Shown here: positions 56,653 to 64,000 of the stretch, in pieces
Numbering within the stretch: position 1 is the first letter of the stretch
How the letters are laid out: every line of letters begins with the position of its first letter
NCBI RefSeq assembly: GCF_001579845.1
Contig: NZ_CP007440.1
Location: 372,001 to 436,000, forward strand
Source of the DNA: Rhodoplanes sp. Z2-YC6860
GTDB taxonomy: Bacteria; Pseudomonadota; Alphaproteobacteria; Rhizobiales; Xanthobacteraceae
Length of the DNA stretch: 64,000 nucleotides
Reading direction: 5' to 3'
Notes under the pieces: model-generated
What the model was told of the DNA's origin: nothing
Databases searched by the model: none
The model's input: only the letters and a program-made list of their open reading frames with translations
Translations under genes and position numbers: made by a program

Positions 56653-57269
56653 CGCTTCTCCGCAGCCTTTGCGTCGTCAGGCTGTGCAGTGAGATTCATG
56701 ATCACGTTTCCAGTGAAGCGGACGACCTCGCCGGATTTGAGCACTTCGAGCCGTTCGGAGGTGATCGTCCCTTGCTGCGACTGCACTTCGACCGGCTTGT
56801 TGGAGACGATCTCGCCGCTTGCCGTGTCGACCACGGCCTCGCTCAGCCGGATCTCATAGCCGGTCGTCGATTTCAGCGAGATATCGTTGTTGAGCGTCAG
56901 CACATTGGCCTTGCGGTCGAACGTGCCGTCCCTGGCGGAAAGAAACATCGTGCTCTTGTCCTGGCCCTCGACCTTGGCGCGCACCTGACTGAGTTCGACG
57001 AAATCGGGCTTGGTGATGTCCTGCGCGGCGGCGGCCGCATTCAGCTCGTACCAGCGCTGGTCGCGCGTATAGCCGGAAAGCTTTGGCGCTGCCATGGTGA
57101 TCTTGGTTCCGGAGATCACCATCGAGCCGACATCGACCGGGAGTTTGGCCATGACCTTCAGAGGGTCGAGCCAGGACACCAGCCAGGTCAGGCTCAGCGC
57201 CACCACAATCGTCGCCGGCACGGCGATCCGGAGAAACCGCACACGGCGGCTGTGCCGCGCCGCTCGCAC
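56649..57269 (-). CDS. lptC: LPS export protein LptC
   Basis: 206 aa bitopic membrane protein. One N-terminal helix (FLRIAVPATIVVALSLTWLVSWL), then the periplasmic LptC domain (GTKITMAAPKLSGYTRDQRWYELNA...FLSARDGTFDRKANVLTLNNDISLKSTTGYEIRLSEAVVDTASGEIVSNKPV). No ATG opens this frame: the best initiator is the GTG at 57269. The frame continues upstream through plausible LptC-like residues to a stop near 57370, so a non-standard start further up is possible. Part of the lptCAB cluster. Confidence 0.88.
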   Translation of the reverse strand: MRAARHSRRVRFLRIAVPATIVVALSLTWLVSWLDPLKVMAKLPVDVGSMVISGTKITMAAPKLSGYTRDQRWYELNAAAAAQDITKPDFVELSQVRAKVEGQDKSTMFLSARDGTFDRKANVLTLNNDISLKSTTGYEIRLSEAVVDTASGEIVSNKPVEVQSQQGTITSERLEVLKSGEVVRFTGNVIMNLTAQPDDAKAAEKR

Positions 57270-57496
57270 GAACGCACGTGCGTTATCGCCGCGGTCCTCG
57301 ATGACGAAGCGGCGCGTTCCGGACGGTTCGATCGCGGACGTGGCGGACAGGCTGTTGTTCCCCAGTGGTCGTCAGGAGCCGCGCAGCCTCCGAATTCGCT
57401 CGAAGGCGCGGCAGGTTCGGCCACATCTTACGGTCCCGCGGCTTAAAAATCCGCTCCGAATGTGGCCTGACAGTGTCGCAGGCCGGAACCGCCGGG

Positions 57497-58114
57497 TCAC
57501 GAATGGGCGAAAATGTCTTCGGCGGCCCAGCCAGCCAGGTCAAGCTTCGACCGGTCGGGCAGGAAGCGGAAGCAAGCCGCGGCCAGTTCCATGCGGCCCT
57601 CCCGGGCCAGCATGACGTCGAGCTTGTCTTTCAGCTCGTGCAGGTGGAGCACGTCGGAGGCCGCATAGGCGAGCTGGGCGTCGGACAGCTTGTCGGCGCC
57701 CCAGTCCGAGGATTGCTGCTGCTTCGACATGTCGATGCCGAGCAACTCGCGCGAGAGGTCTTTGAGGCCGTGCTTGTCGGTGTAGGTGCGGGCGAGCCGT
57801 GACGCGGTCCGCGTGCAGTAAAGCGGCTCCGGCATCACGCCGAGCGTGTTGAAGATCATGCCGATGTCGAAGCGCGCGAAATGGAAGATCTTCAAGACCT
57901 TCGGATCGGCCATCAGCTTCTTCAGGTTGGGCGCCTGGATGTTGTTCGCGGGAATCTGCACCACATCGGCCGAGCCGTCGCCCGGCGACAGCTGTACGAC
58001 ACAGAGCCGGTCGCGCTTCGGATCGAGGCCCATGGCTTCGGTGTCGACCGCGACGGCAGGACCGGTGTAGCGCGAAAGATCGGGAAGATCGCCGCGGTGC
58101 AGGCGAATGGTCAT
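57497..58114 (-). CDS. rnd: ribonuclease D-type 3'-5' exonuclease (single-domain)
   Basis: 205 aa. DEDDy exonuclease motifs: GPAVAVDTEAMGL (Asp, Glu), KIFHFARFDIGMIF (Asp) and LAYAASDVLHLHEL (Tyr, Asp). It lacks the HRDC domains of E. coli RNase D, as usual for the alphaproteobacterial version next to lptC. Probable role is RNA 3'-end trimming. Confidence 0.9.
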   Translation of the reverse strand: MTIRLHRGDLPDLSRYTGPAVAVDTEAMGLDPKRDRLCVVQLSPGDGSADVVQIPANNIQAPNLKKLMADPKVLKIFHFARFDIGMIFNTLGVMPEPLYCTRTASRLARTYTDKHGLKDLSRELLGIDMSKQQQSSDWGADKLSDAQLAYAASDVLHLHELKDKLDVMLAREGRMELAAACFRFLPDRSKLDLAGWAAEDIFAHS

Positions 58115-58156
58115 AGAGCAATCCTTAAAGCGATCGTCGCGCGAACGAACTGTGAG

Positions 58157-59263
58157 CTAGTGCGCAAGCTTCTGATGCCCATCGTTGTCGGCAAACGTTT
58201 CCTCGCGGTAAAGCCCGAGCGCCTGCATCGATGGCAGATCACTGAACGAGAACAGCACCGCATCGTCGCGCTCCGACGCATTGGCGTGCTCATGCCACGC
58301 CCATGAGGGCACGACGAAGATATCGCTCTTGTTCCAGTCGTAGCGCTTGCCCTCGATGATCGAATACCCCTTGCCCTTCGCCACCGTGTAGACGATCGAG
58401 CCGGTGTGGCGATGCGCCTTGGTGCGCTCGCCGCCGCGCAGAAGCTGAATATGCGCGCCGAGCGTTTTCATCACCGGGCCGCCGGTCGCCGGATTCACGT
58501 ATTGCATCATGATGCCGTCGTAAGGCGAGCCGTCGGTCGCTTGCGCGGCGCGCGTCAGCGTCTCGTAGGTGCGGCCCCATTCGTACTTGAACAGAGGTGA
58601 ATATGGCTTGCTCCAGGCCTCGCCGCCGGCGGGCAGCAGGCCCGGCCCGCCGAACACCTGGGCGGTGTCGTTGAGTGGATAGTTCGACTTCTGCACGGTC
58701 TCGGGATGCACCGCGTAGAAGTTGGCATCGAGCTGATTGACCATCAGCATGTCGAGGCCGTCCTGCCAGATCGTAGTCTCGCCGCTCGCTTCGACGCCGT
58801 GATCGTGCCAGGTGCCGTTCGGCGTGATGACGAAGTCGCCGGCGTTCAAATCCATCTTGTGGCCGTCGACCACGGTGTAGGCGTTCTTGCCTTCGATGAT
58901 GAAGCGCAGCGCCGACGACGCATGGGAGTGCGCGGATGCCGACTCGCCGGGCTTCATCACCTGCAATCCGGTGTAGAGCCAGCCGACGCAGGCCGAGGTG
59001 CCCTTGCGGCCGGGGTTCTCCAGCGCGATGACTCTGCGGCCGGCCTTCTCGGGACTGACCAGATCGAGCGCTTTGAGCACCAGGGGGCGCATCGCCTGAT
59101 AGCTCCAGAGCTGCGGCAGGGAGCTCGGCTTCGGCTGCCAGGGCTCGATCGAATTGGCCACCGTCCAGAGCGCGTAGCTCTCCTGCTGACCAAGCTCGTT
59201 GTAGTAACGATCGAGCTCCGGGCTGTCCTCGACATTGGCCCGGCCTAGGACGTCCTCGCGCAT
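58157..59263 (-). CDS. bicupin dioxygenase, gentisate 1,2-dioxygenase-like
   Basis: 368 aa with two cupin domains. The N-terminal cupin has iron ligands in GESASAHSHASSALRFIIEG (His112, His114) and DFVITPNGTWHDHG; the C-terminal cupin retains KAHRHTGSIVYTVAKGKGYS. This layout is that of gentisate, salicylate and 1-hydroxy-2-naphthoate dioxygenases, which open the ring between carboxyl- and hydroxyl-bearing carbons. Maleylpyruvate isomerase genes are not adjacent, so the substrate is open. A fumarylacetoacetase/hydratase-family gene lies 2.2 kb away. Confidence 0.85.
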   Translation of the reverse strand: MREDVLGRANVEDSPELDRYYNELGQQESYALWTVANSIEPWQPKPSSLPQLWSYQAMRPLVLKALDLVSPEKAGRRVIALENPGRKGTSACVGWLYTGLQVMKPGESASAHSHASSALRFIIEGKNAYTVVDGHKMDLNAGDFVITPNGTWHDHGVEASGETTIWQDGLDMLMVNQLDANFYAVHPETVQKSNYPLNDTAQVFGGPGLLPAGGEAWSKPYSPLFKYEWGRTYETLTRAAQATDGSPYDGIMMQYVNPATGGPVMKTLGAHIQLLRGGERTKAHRHTGSIVYTVAKGKGYSIIEGKRYDWNKSDIFVVPSWAWHEHANASERDDAVLFSFSDLPSMQALGLYREETFADNDGHQKLAH

Positions 59264-59424
59264 GCGCGCCTCCGATTTCCGATGCGGCCGTGCGATTTAA
59301 CACCCCTCCCAAGGGCTGGTCCACCAGCGGGGCCGGCAAGCCAGGACATGTTGGTCGGGGCCTCGCCAACGCCCGAAAATCAACGCATTGTGCGCCCATC
59401 AGGCACACCCCAAGACGGATGCCC

Positions 59425-59664
59425 ATGACCCGATCCCTGTTGCTGCTGTCCCTCCTCGCCGTGACACTCGCGGCCTGCGCGTCCGCCAAGGACATCGAGG
59501 CCCGCAATGACGCCCGCTGTCAGGCGCGCGGGCTCCAGCCGAACACCAAGAATTACGAGGATTGCATGGCGCAGGTCGAAACCGAGCGCACCAATCGCAT
59601 GGAGCAGCGGCGGCGTGAGGCGCTGGAGCAGCCGTATGTGCCGCCGTTGAACCGCGGGTATTAG
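59425..59664 (+). CDS. small putative lipoprotein
   Basis: About 79 aa. Begins MTRSLLLLSLLAVTLAAC, a lipoprotein signal with lipobox LAAC, so the mature protein would be lipidated at Cys18. The rest is polar (AKDIEARNDARCQARGLQPN, two more Cys) and ends QPYVPPLNRGY. ATGs at 59419 and 59425 both work. No function recognised; small Cys-containing lipoproteins like this are common in the order. Confidence 0.7.
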   Translation: MTRSLLLLSLLAVTLAACASAKDIEARNDARCQARGLQPNTKNYEDCMAQVETERTNRMEQRRREALEQPYVPPLNRGY

Positions 59665-59695
59665 TACGTTCGATTGCGATCGCGCGCGTCGTTTC

Positions 59696-59714
59696 GACGA
59701 CGACCGGCGTCGTC
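59696..59714. terminator. hairpin between convergent genes
   Basis: GACGACG-ACCGG-CGTCGTC, between the lipoprotein stop and the end of the 2-hydroxyacid dehydrogenase gene. No T-tract; candidate only. Confidence 0.35.
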
Positions 59715-59716
59715 CG

Positions 59717-60721
59717 TCACAGCATCGACGGCAGCACGCGGTCCGGCGGCTTGTGACCATCCATGAAGGTGCGGATGTTCACGATCACCTTCTCGCCCAT
59801 CTCGATGCGGCCCTCGATGGTGGCCGAGCTCATATGCGGCAGCAGCACCACCTTGCCGTCGCGGGCCAGCCGCGCAAGCTTGGGATTGACCGCGGGCTCA
59901 TGTTCGAACACGTCGAGGCCTGCGCCGGCGAGCTCTTCAGCGGCGATCATGCGAATGAGCGCGTTCTCGTCGATCACCTCGCCACGCGCGGTGTTGACCA
60001 CATAGGCCTGCGGGCGCAGCAGCTTCAGCCGCCGCGCCGACAGCAGATGGAACGTCGCCGGCGTGTGCGGACAGTTGATCGAGATGATGTCCATGCGGGC
60101 GAGCATCTGATCGAGGCTCTCCCAGTAGGTGGCGTGCAACTCCTCCTCGATCTTCGCCGGGAGACGGCGGCGGTTGTGATAGTGGATCTGCAGGCCGAAG
60201 GCCGAGGCGCGCCGCGCCACCGCCTGGCCGATCCGCCCCATGCCGATGATGCCGAGCCGCTTGCCGGAGATGCGCTTGCCGAGCATCCAGGTCGGCGACC
60301 AGCCGGCCCAGTCCTTGTCGGTGCCGCTCAGCACGTTCGCGCCCTCGGCGAGGCGTCGCGGCACCGCGAGGATCAGCGCCATGGTCATGTCGGCGGTGTC
60401 TTCGGTGAGCACGCCCGGCGTGTTGGTCACCGTGATGCCGCGCTGGACGGCAGCCTGCACATCGATGTTGTCGACGCCGTTGCCGAAGTTGGCGATCAGC
60501 TTGAGGCTGGGGCCGGCCTCCTTCAGCACCGAGGCGTCGATCCGGTCGGTCACGGTCGGCACCAGCACATCGGCGGCCTTCAGAGCCTCGCCGAGCTGGG
60601 CCTGGGTCATCGGCTTGTCGTCGATGTTGAGACGGGTTTCGAACAGCTCGCGCATGCGCGTTTCGATGCTGTCCGGCAGCTTGCGCGTGACGATCACCAC
60701 GGGCTTCTTGGCTTTCGGCAT
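59717..60721 (-). CDS. D-isomer 2-hydroxyacid dehydrogenase (glyoxylate/hydroxypyruvate reductase type)
   Basis: 334 aa NAD(P)-dependent reductase. Nucleotide loop LGIIGMGRIGQAVARRASAFG, followed by the basic stretch HNRRRLP that favours NADPH. Catalytic residues: Arg in NTARGEVID, Glu in LDVFEHEPAVNP, and His in VVLLPHMSSATIEGR. The GVDNIDVQAAVQRGITVTNTPGVLTEDTADMTMALIL block is typical of GyaR/GhrB-like enzymes. Reduction of glyoxylate or hydroxypyruvate is the probable reaction. Confidence 0.88.
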   Translation of the reverse strand: MPKAKKPVVIVTRKLPDSIETRMRELFETRLNIDDKPMTQAQLGEALKAADVLVPTVTDRIDASVLKEAGPSLKLIANFGNGVDNIDVQAAVQRGITVTNTPGVLTEDTADMTMALILAVPRRLAEGANVLSGTDKDWAGWSPTWMLGKRISGKRLGIIGMGRIGQAVARRASAFGLQIHYHNRRRLPAKIEEELHATYWESLDQMLARMDIISINCPHTPATFHLLSARRLKLLRPQAYVVNTARGEVIDENALIRMIAAEELAGAGLDVFEHEPAVNPKLARLARDGKVVLLPHMSSATIEGRIEMGEKVIVNIRTFMDGHKPPDRVLPSML

Positions 60722-60918
60722 GCTTCAGCGCGCCTTGATCGAGATCTGAAAGTTTTAGCCGTTCAGACCTCCTTAACCGAGGTGAACGACACTCTAAACG
60801 CCCCTCGCGGTGCGGTGGGGCAAGCCGGTCTGAGCAGAATTCTCTGTATCAGATGGGGCTTTCAAGACAAAGCACCCGGGTAGCGTCCTTCTTGATCAGA
60901 GTTTCAGCTGCGTATCGC

Positions 60919-61500
60919 ATGAGACACGTCCGTCGTGCCCTGGTTGTAACGATTTTGGTCGCCGCGGCGGCCGCCGCCGTTGTCGCGCAGGCCCAGCCAT
61001 TGGGGCAACAGCAGGCGTCCCTGCAGCCGGCCAAGGAGGTTGCGCCTCCGCAGCCGCCGGTCGGCTCCGTCAGCGGGCTCCCGGTGCCGCGCTTCGTCAG
61101 CCTGAAGTCCGACAAGGTCAATATGCACATCGGTCCGGCCAAGACCTATGACGTCAAATGGCTGTACCAGCGGGCCGGCCTGCCCGTGGAGATCATCGCC
61201 GAGTTTGAAACCTGGCGCAGGATCCGGGACGCCGAGGGCACCGAAGGCTGGGTCTACCACTCGTTGTTGTCCGGCCGGCGCACCGGGATGGTGACGGCCA
61301 AGGCCGCCGATGACCTGGTTCCACTCTACGACAAGCCCGACGACAAGGGTGCGGTGACGGCGCGGCTCGAGCGCGGCGTGGTCGCCAACCTCAAGCGCTG
61401 CAGTGGCGAGGGCTGGTGCTTTGTCACCGGCCGCGGCTTCGAGGGCTATGTGCGGCAGACGCGGCTGTGGGGCGTCTATCCGAACGAGAAGGTGGACTGA
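60919..61500 (+). CDS. secreted SH3-domain protein
   Basis: 193 aa from the ATG at 60919 (MRHVRRALVVTILVAAAAAAVVAQA, a clear signal peptide). The mature part holds bacterial SH3-like repeats: FVSLKSDKVNMHIGPAKTYDVKWLYQRAGLPVEIIAEFETWRRIRDAEGTEGWVYHSLLSG and a second unit with LERGVVANLKRCSGEGWCFVTGRGFEGYVRQTRLWGVYP. Probably periplasmic, possibly cell-wall binding. Divergent from the 2-hydroxyacid dehydrogenase; no strong ribosome-binding site is visible. Confidence 0.85.
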   Translation: MRHVRRALVVTILVAAAAAAVVAQAQPLGQQQASLQPAKEVAPPQPPVGSVSGLPVPRFVSLKSDKVNMHIGPAKTYDVKWLYQRAGLPVEIIAEFETWRRIRDAEGTEGWVYHSLLSGRRTGMVTAKAADDLVPLYDKPDDKGAVTARLERGVVANLKRCSGEGWCFVTGRGFEGYVRQTRLWGVYPNEKVD

Positions 61501-61507
61501 CGGCGGG

Positions 61508-62278
61508 TTACCCGACGATCGTTGCCTCCATCGTCCCGAAACCCTCGAATTCTCCGGTCACCGGCTGATCGAGTGCGACCGGGTGAAATCCGGTGAAGGA
61601 GCCGGTGACGATGAACGTTCCGGCCTTCAATCCGGAGGTGGTCCGGCGCAGGTTTGCCAGGACGACCGCCGGTTTGCCCGGATTGCCGGTCGGATGGCCG
61701 CCGATCTTCTCGATGATCGTCCGGCCGCCCTGTTTCATCGACACGCGGGTCTTGGTGAAATCGGTGTTCTGCCAGTCGTTGCGGAACGCGCCGAACACCA
61801 TCGCGCCGTTGGCGATGTGATCGGCATAGAATTCGTAAGGCGCTTTCTCCATCGCGGATTTCAGATCGCGGAAGCGGCTGTCGACCAGCTCGAAGGCGGT
61901 GCAGCCTTCAAGCGCGTCGAACACTTCGGCCTCCGAATATTCCGCGGCGCGCGGCGGCAGATCGCGCGTCAGCCGGAAGCTGATCTCGCATTCCATGTAC
62001 TGGCTCGGCGTGAGTTCGCGCGGCACCCGCGCCGGACTGACGAACACGCGGCCTGATGCGAGCGGCGCGTAAACCACCTCGGCGCCGGGCTTGGCCGCAA
62101 TTTTCGTTCCGACGATATCATCGCCGACCAGACGGTCGACGGCATCCATGACGGCGCGCGAGTCGGCGAAGCTTTTCGGTGCGATCGCGGCCGGCAGCGG
62201 ATCAAGCCGCTCGCCGGTCTGCCGTGCGCGCACGAAAGTCCTGGCAACTTGGTCGATGGCCGCCTGATCCATATGCAC
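61508..62278 (-). CDS. 2-keto-4-pentenoate hydratase/fumarylacetoacetate hydrolase-family protein
   Basis: 256 aa. Metal-binding pattern MECEISFRLTRDLP (E-x-E), the downstream FELVDSRF, and GHPTGNPGKPAVVLANLRR with GTFIVTGSFTGFHPV, as in MhpD-type hydratases and 4-oxalocrotonate decarboxylases that act after ring cleavage of catechols. It is not beside a dioxygenase of that pathway, so the substrate is unknown. Converges on the SH3 gene with a 7-nt gap. Confidence 0.85.
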   Translation of the reverse strand: MHMDQAAIDQVARTFVRARQTGERLDPLPAAIAPKSFADSRAVMDAVDRLVGDDIVGTKIAAKPGAEVVYAPLASGRVFVSPARVPRELTPSQYMECEISFRLTRDLPPRAAEYSEAEVFDALEGCTAFELVDSRFRDLKSAMEKAPYEFYADHIANGAMVFGAFRNDWQNTDFTKTRVSMKQGGRTIIEKIGGHPTGNPGKPAVVLANLRRTTSGLKAGTFIVTGSFTGFHPVALDQPVTGEFEGFGTMEATIVG

Positions 62279-62329
62279 GTCGCCTCATGAGCGCTTTGAT
62301 GGCAGCGCTTTGACGGCCGAAGGGTACGC

Positions 62330-62360
62330 AAAACAAAACGGCCGGGCGAGGCCCGGCCGT
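62330..62360 (-). terminator. intrinsic terminator of irr
   Basis: Perfect 10-bp stem ACGGCCGGGC (62338-62347) / GCCCGGCCGT (62351-62360), loop GAG. On the minus strand it is followed by TTTGTTTTG. It begins 24 nt after the irr stop. Confidence 0.85.
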
Positions 62361-62384
62361 CGGAAAACGGTGATGCGTGCGGCT

Positions 62385-62885
62385 CTAGCGGCGGCCGTCC
62401 TTGCGGCGCAGGCGGACCACCACGTCGATGCGGGCGATCTCGTAGCCTTCCGGCGCGGACGGCGTCCGGCCGACGATTTCCTCGGCGCCCGGAATGTCGA
62501 CCAGCGCGTTGTCGCCTTCGACGAAGAAGTGGTGATGCGCCGTGGTGTTGGTGTCGAAGTAGGTCTTTGACCCATCGACCGCGACCTGACGCAGGAGGCC
62601 TGCTTCGGTGAACTGATGCAGCGTGTTGTAGACGGTCGCCAGCGACACCGGCACCTTGGCCTTGGTGGCTTCCTCGTAGAGCATTTCGGCGGTGAGATGC
62701 CGGTCGCCCTTGGCGAACAGGATCCAGCCGAGCGCCATGCGCTGCCGGGTCGGCCGCAGGCCGACATCGCGCAGCATCGACTTGACGTCGTGCCACGGGC
62801 AGCCGTTGAGTTCGTCCTTCCGGAGGTCCGCAGGAACCACCGGGAAGCCAGCGATCGGTAGGATTGTGGTACGCGTCTCAGCCAT
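62385..62885 (-). CDS. irr: iron response regulator Irr (Fur family)
   Basis: 166 aa Fur-superfamily protein that represses haem synthesis under low iron in rhizobia. The haem regulatory motif GCPWHD places Cys29 exactly where Bradyrhizobium Irr binds ferric haem, and HHH at residues 117-119 (TAHHHFF) is the ferrous-haem site; both drive haem-dependent degradation in that protein. The winged helix is LRPTRQRMALGWILFAKGDRHLTAEMLYEEA...SLATVYNTLHQF. A box matching the Irr consensus lies in its own promoter region. Confidence 0.95.
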   Translation of the reverse strand: MAETRTTILPIAGFPVVPADLRKDELNGCPWHDVKSMLRDVGLRPTRQRMALGWILFAKGDRHLTAEMLYEEATKAKVPVSLATVYNTLHQFTEAGLLRQVAVDGSKTYFDTNTTAHHHFFVEGDNALVDIPGAEEIVGRTPSAPEGYEIARIDVVVRLRRKDGRR

Positions 62886-62904
62886 CGTTTTGTACGCCCG
62901 ATAG

Positions 62905-62922
62905 ATCAGAACAGTTCTAAAA
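62905..62922 (-). promoter_or_regulatory. iron-control-element (Irr box) upstream of irr
   Basis: On the minus strand TTTAGAA-CTG-TTCTGA, close to the inverted-repeat iron control element TTTAGAA-N3-TTCTAAA as I recall it. It ends 20 nt from the irr start codon, overlapping where the promoter should be, which suggests autoregulation. The remaining irr-fabA gap (62923-63302) has no credible gene. Confidence 0.6.
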
Positions 62923-63302
62923 TCGTTTCATTTGCAATCATATAAGCCCGATCCCCTTGATGCAAGCTTTTCGCAACAAGTGGAGCGCACAGCGCCTCTG
63001 CGCTAGTGTCGCGGCTCGGTCGTTCGCCCGAATGCTTAGGCTTGCTCGAAGCGAAACTTTCGAGCCAAAGCGATGCTGGAAAGCCTATGATGCTGGTGTC
63101 CCCTTTGAACCTGAAGTTGCAAAAGCGCCTGCCCAGCGTGGGTGCGCACCTCGGGGGCGGGATACTGGCGTCGCGGGCTTCCAATCCGAACATTGGTGCC
63201 AAGGCGTGGATTCGGTCCTAATTTGTGGAGAACCGGCTTTGTCCCGCCGCGGTTGCCCGTGATAAAACATGACAATTCAATGGGCGGCATCACGAGACCA
63301 AG

Positions 63303-63833
63303 ATGGAAAATCGGCGCAACAGCTTTGAATTCGAAGACCTTTTGGCATGCGGTCGCGGCGAGATGTTCGTCGAGGGACCGCAACTGCCGCTGCCGCCGAT
63401 GCTGATGTTCGACCGCATCTCGGAGATCGCCGAGATCGGCGGCGAATACGGCAAGGGTCTGGTTCGGGCGGTGCTCAACGTGAAGCCCGACCTCTGGTTC
63501 TTTCCATGCCATTTCAAGGGCGATCCGGTGATGCCGGGCTGCCTGGGGCTCGATGCGCTCTGGCAGCTGCTCGGCTTTTTCCTCGGCTGGGGCGGTTCGT
63601 CGGGCAAGGGCCGCGCGCTGGGCCTAGGTGAACTGAAATTCTCGGGCCAAGTGCTGCCGACCATGAAAAACGTGATGTACGGCCTGGAAATCAAGCGCGT
63701 GATGCGTTCCAAGCTGGTGCTGGGTATTGCCGACGGCTGGCTGTCGGCGGACGGTTCGGTGATCTATCGCGCGTTCGATCTCAAGGTGGGATTGTTCCGC
63801 GACGCCGATGCGATGAAGCCCAATCCGGCTTAA
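63303..63833 (+). CDS. fabA: 3-hydroxydecanoyl-ACP dehydratase/isomerase FabA
   Basis: Introduces the double bond in anaerobic-type unsaturated fatty acid synthesis. 176 aa. Catalytic His70 and Asp84 ([22 protein letters not shown]) sit at the same numbers as in E. coli Fab[13 protein letters not shown] and [10 protein letters not shown] are conserved. fabB begins 124 nt downstream. Confidence 0.96.
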   Translation: MENRRNSFEFEDLLACGRGEMFVEGPQLPLPPMLMFDRISEIAEIGGEYGKGLVRAVLNVKPDLWFFPCHFKGDPVMPGCLGLDALWQLLGFFLGWGGSSGKGRALGLGELKFSGQVLPTMKNVMYGLEIKRVMRSKLVLGIADGWLSADGSVIYRAFDLKVGLFRDADAMKPNPA

Positions 63834-63957
63834 GTATCGAAAACATTCGGCGGTCTTGCGGGGCCGCCTGCGGCGGTCCTAGTTTGAGGGCTATTCATCA
63901 ACCCGCTGGCCCTTGGCGAGAGCTTTGGCCGATGCGGAAGATGCAGGCGAGGCAGAA

Positions 63958-64000
63958 ATGAGGCGGGTTGTCGTCACCGGGATGGGGATCGTCTCATCCA
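63958..64000 (+). CDS. fabB: 3-oxoacyl-ACP synthase I FabB (5' end only)
   Basis: Fourteen codons at the window edge: MRRVVVTGMGIVSS, the standard N-terminus of KAS I/II enzymes. GGCGAGG lies 5 nt before the ATG. Downstream of fabA, the usual fabA-fabB pair, so FabB is preferred over FabF. Confidence 0.8.
   Translation, partial: MRRVVVTGMGIVSS

Noticed and set aside
62987-63010. 16-nt match (GCGCCTCTGCGCTAGT) to the TIGR02300 gene at 46780
   Set aside because: Non-coding here and coding there; no extension of the match, so treated as chance.
62906-63202. 98-codon minus-strand frame between irr and fabA
   Set aside because: No ribosome-binding site, odd composition, and it overlaps the irr promoter and iron box; no domain.

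Overview
The window is a high-GC, gene-dense stretch of an alphaproteobacterial chromosome, most likely from order Hyphomicrobiales (Rhizobiales), near the Bradyrhizobium/Xanthobacter side. Markers are an Irr regulator with the haem motif GCPW at Cys29, DivL with a tyrosine in its H-box, an AccD that has lost its zinc ribbon, the order rnd-lptC-lptA-lptB-rpoN-hpf-ptsN, and the run rpsA-sppA-ihfB-lapA...trpF-trpB-trpA-accD-folC. No CRISPR array, prophage, transposase or rRNA was seen; the one tRNA is tRNA-Ala(GGC). The repeats are intergenic palindromes of the REP/hairpin type.

Layout. 1-8.8 kb: a truncated HSL-family hydrolase, the divergent katG/oxyR pair with a palindromic operator, a large Spy-like envelope protein, moeB, and a secreted peptidoglycan-binding protein whose protease domain looks dead. 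8.8-16.8 kb: the normally origin-proximal block ech-mutM-ubiE-ubiB-coaBC-dut, interrupted by a GMC oxidoreductase. 16.8-29.6 kb: an Rrf2 regulator, divL, a tsaE-amgK fusion followed by murU (cell-wall recycling), addB-addA (double-strand break repair) and trxA.

29.6-46.6 kb is almost all on the minus strand: aroA, cmk, an inserted marR/MBL/TctC-receptor module, rpsA, sppA, ihfB, lapA, an ornithine cyclodeaminase homologue, a degenerate REC-EAL protein, then trpF-trpB-(two-TM protein)-trpA-accD-folC. 46.7-51.5 kb holds a TIGR02300 protein, the tRNA, a gamma-resorcylate-type decarboxylase, a 2OG-Fe(II)-type oxygenase, an enolase-superfamily enzyme, and hsp20 with a DUF1150 gene. 51.6-58.1 kb is the rnd-lpt-rpoN-hpf-ptsN cluster. 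58.1-64 kb has a gentisate dioxygenase-like cupin, a small lipoprotein, a 2-hydroxyacid dehydrogenase, an SH3 protein, a hydratase-family enzyme, irr with an iron-control-type box, and fabA-fabB (fabB cut by the window end).

The most unusual observation is at coaBC (14.8 kb). The coenzyme A biosynthesis enzyme carries an in-frame N-terminal FitA-type ribbon-helix-helix DNA-binding domain. Directly upstream is a 28-bp inverted repeat with 13-bp arms that overlaps a plausible sigma-70 promoter. This suggests a biosynthetic enzyme that regulates its own transcription through a captured antitoxin domain. Most of the remaining window is housekeeping sequence, with several atypical proteins described under findings.
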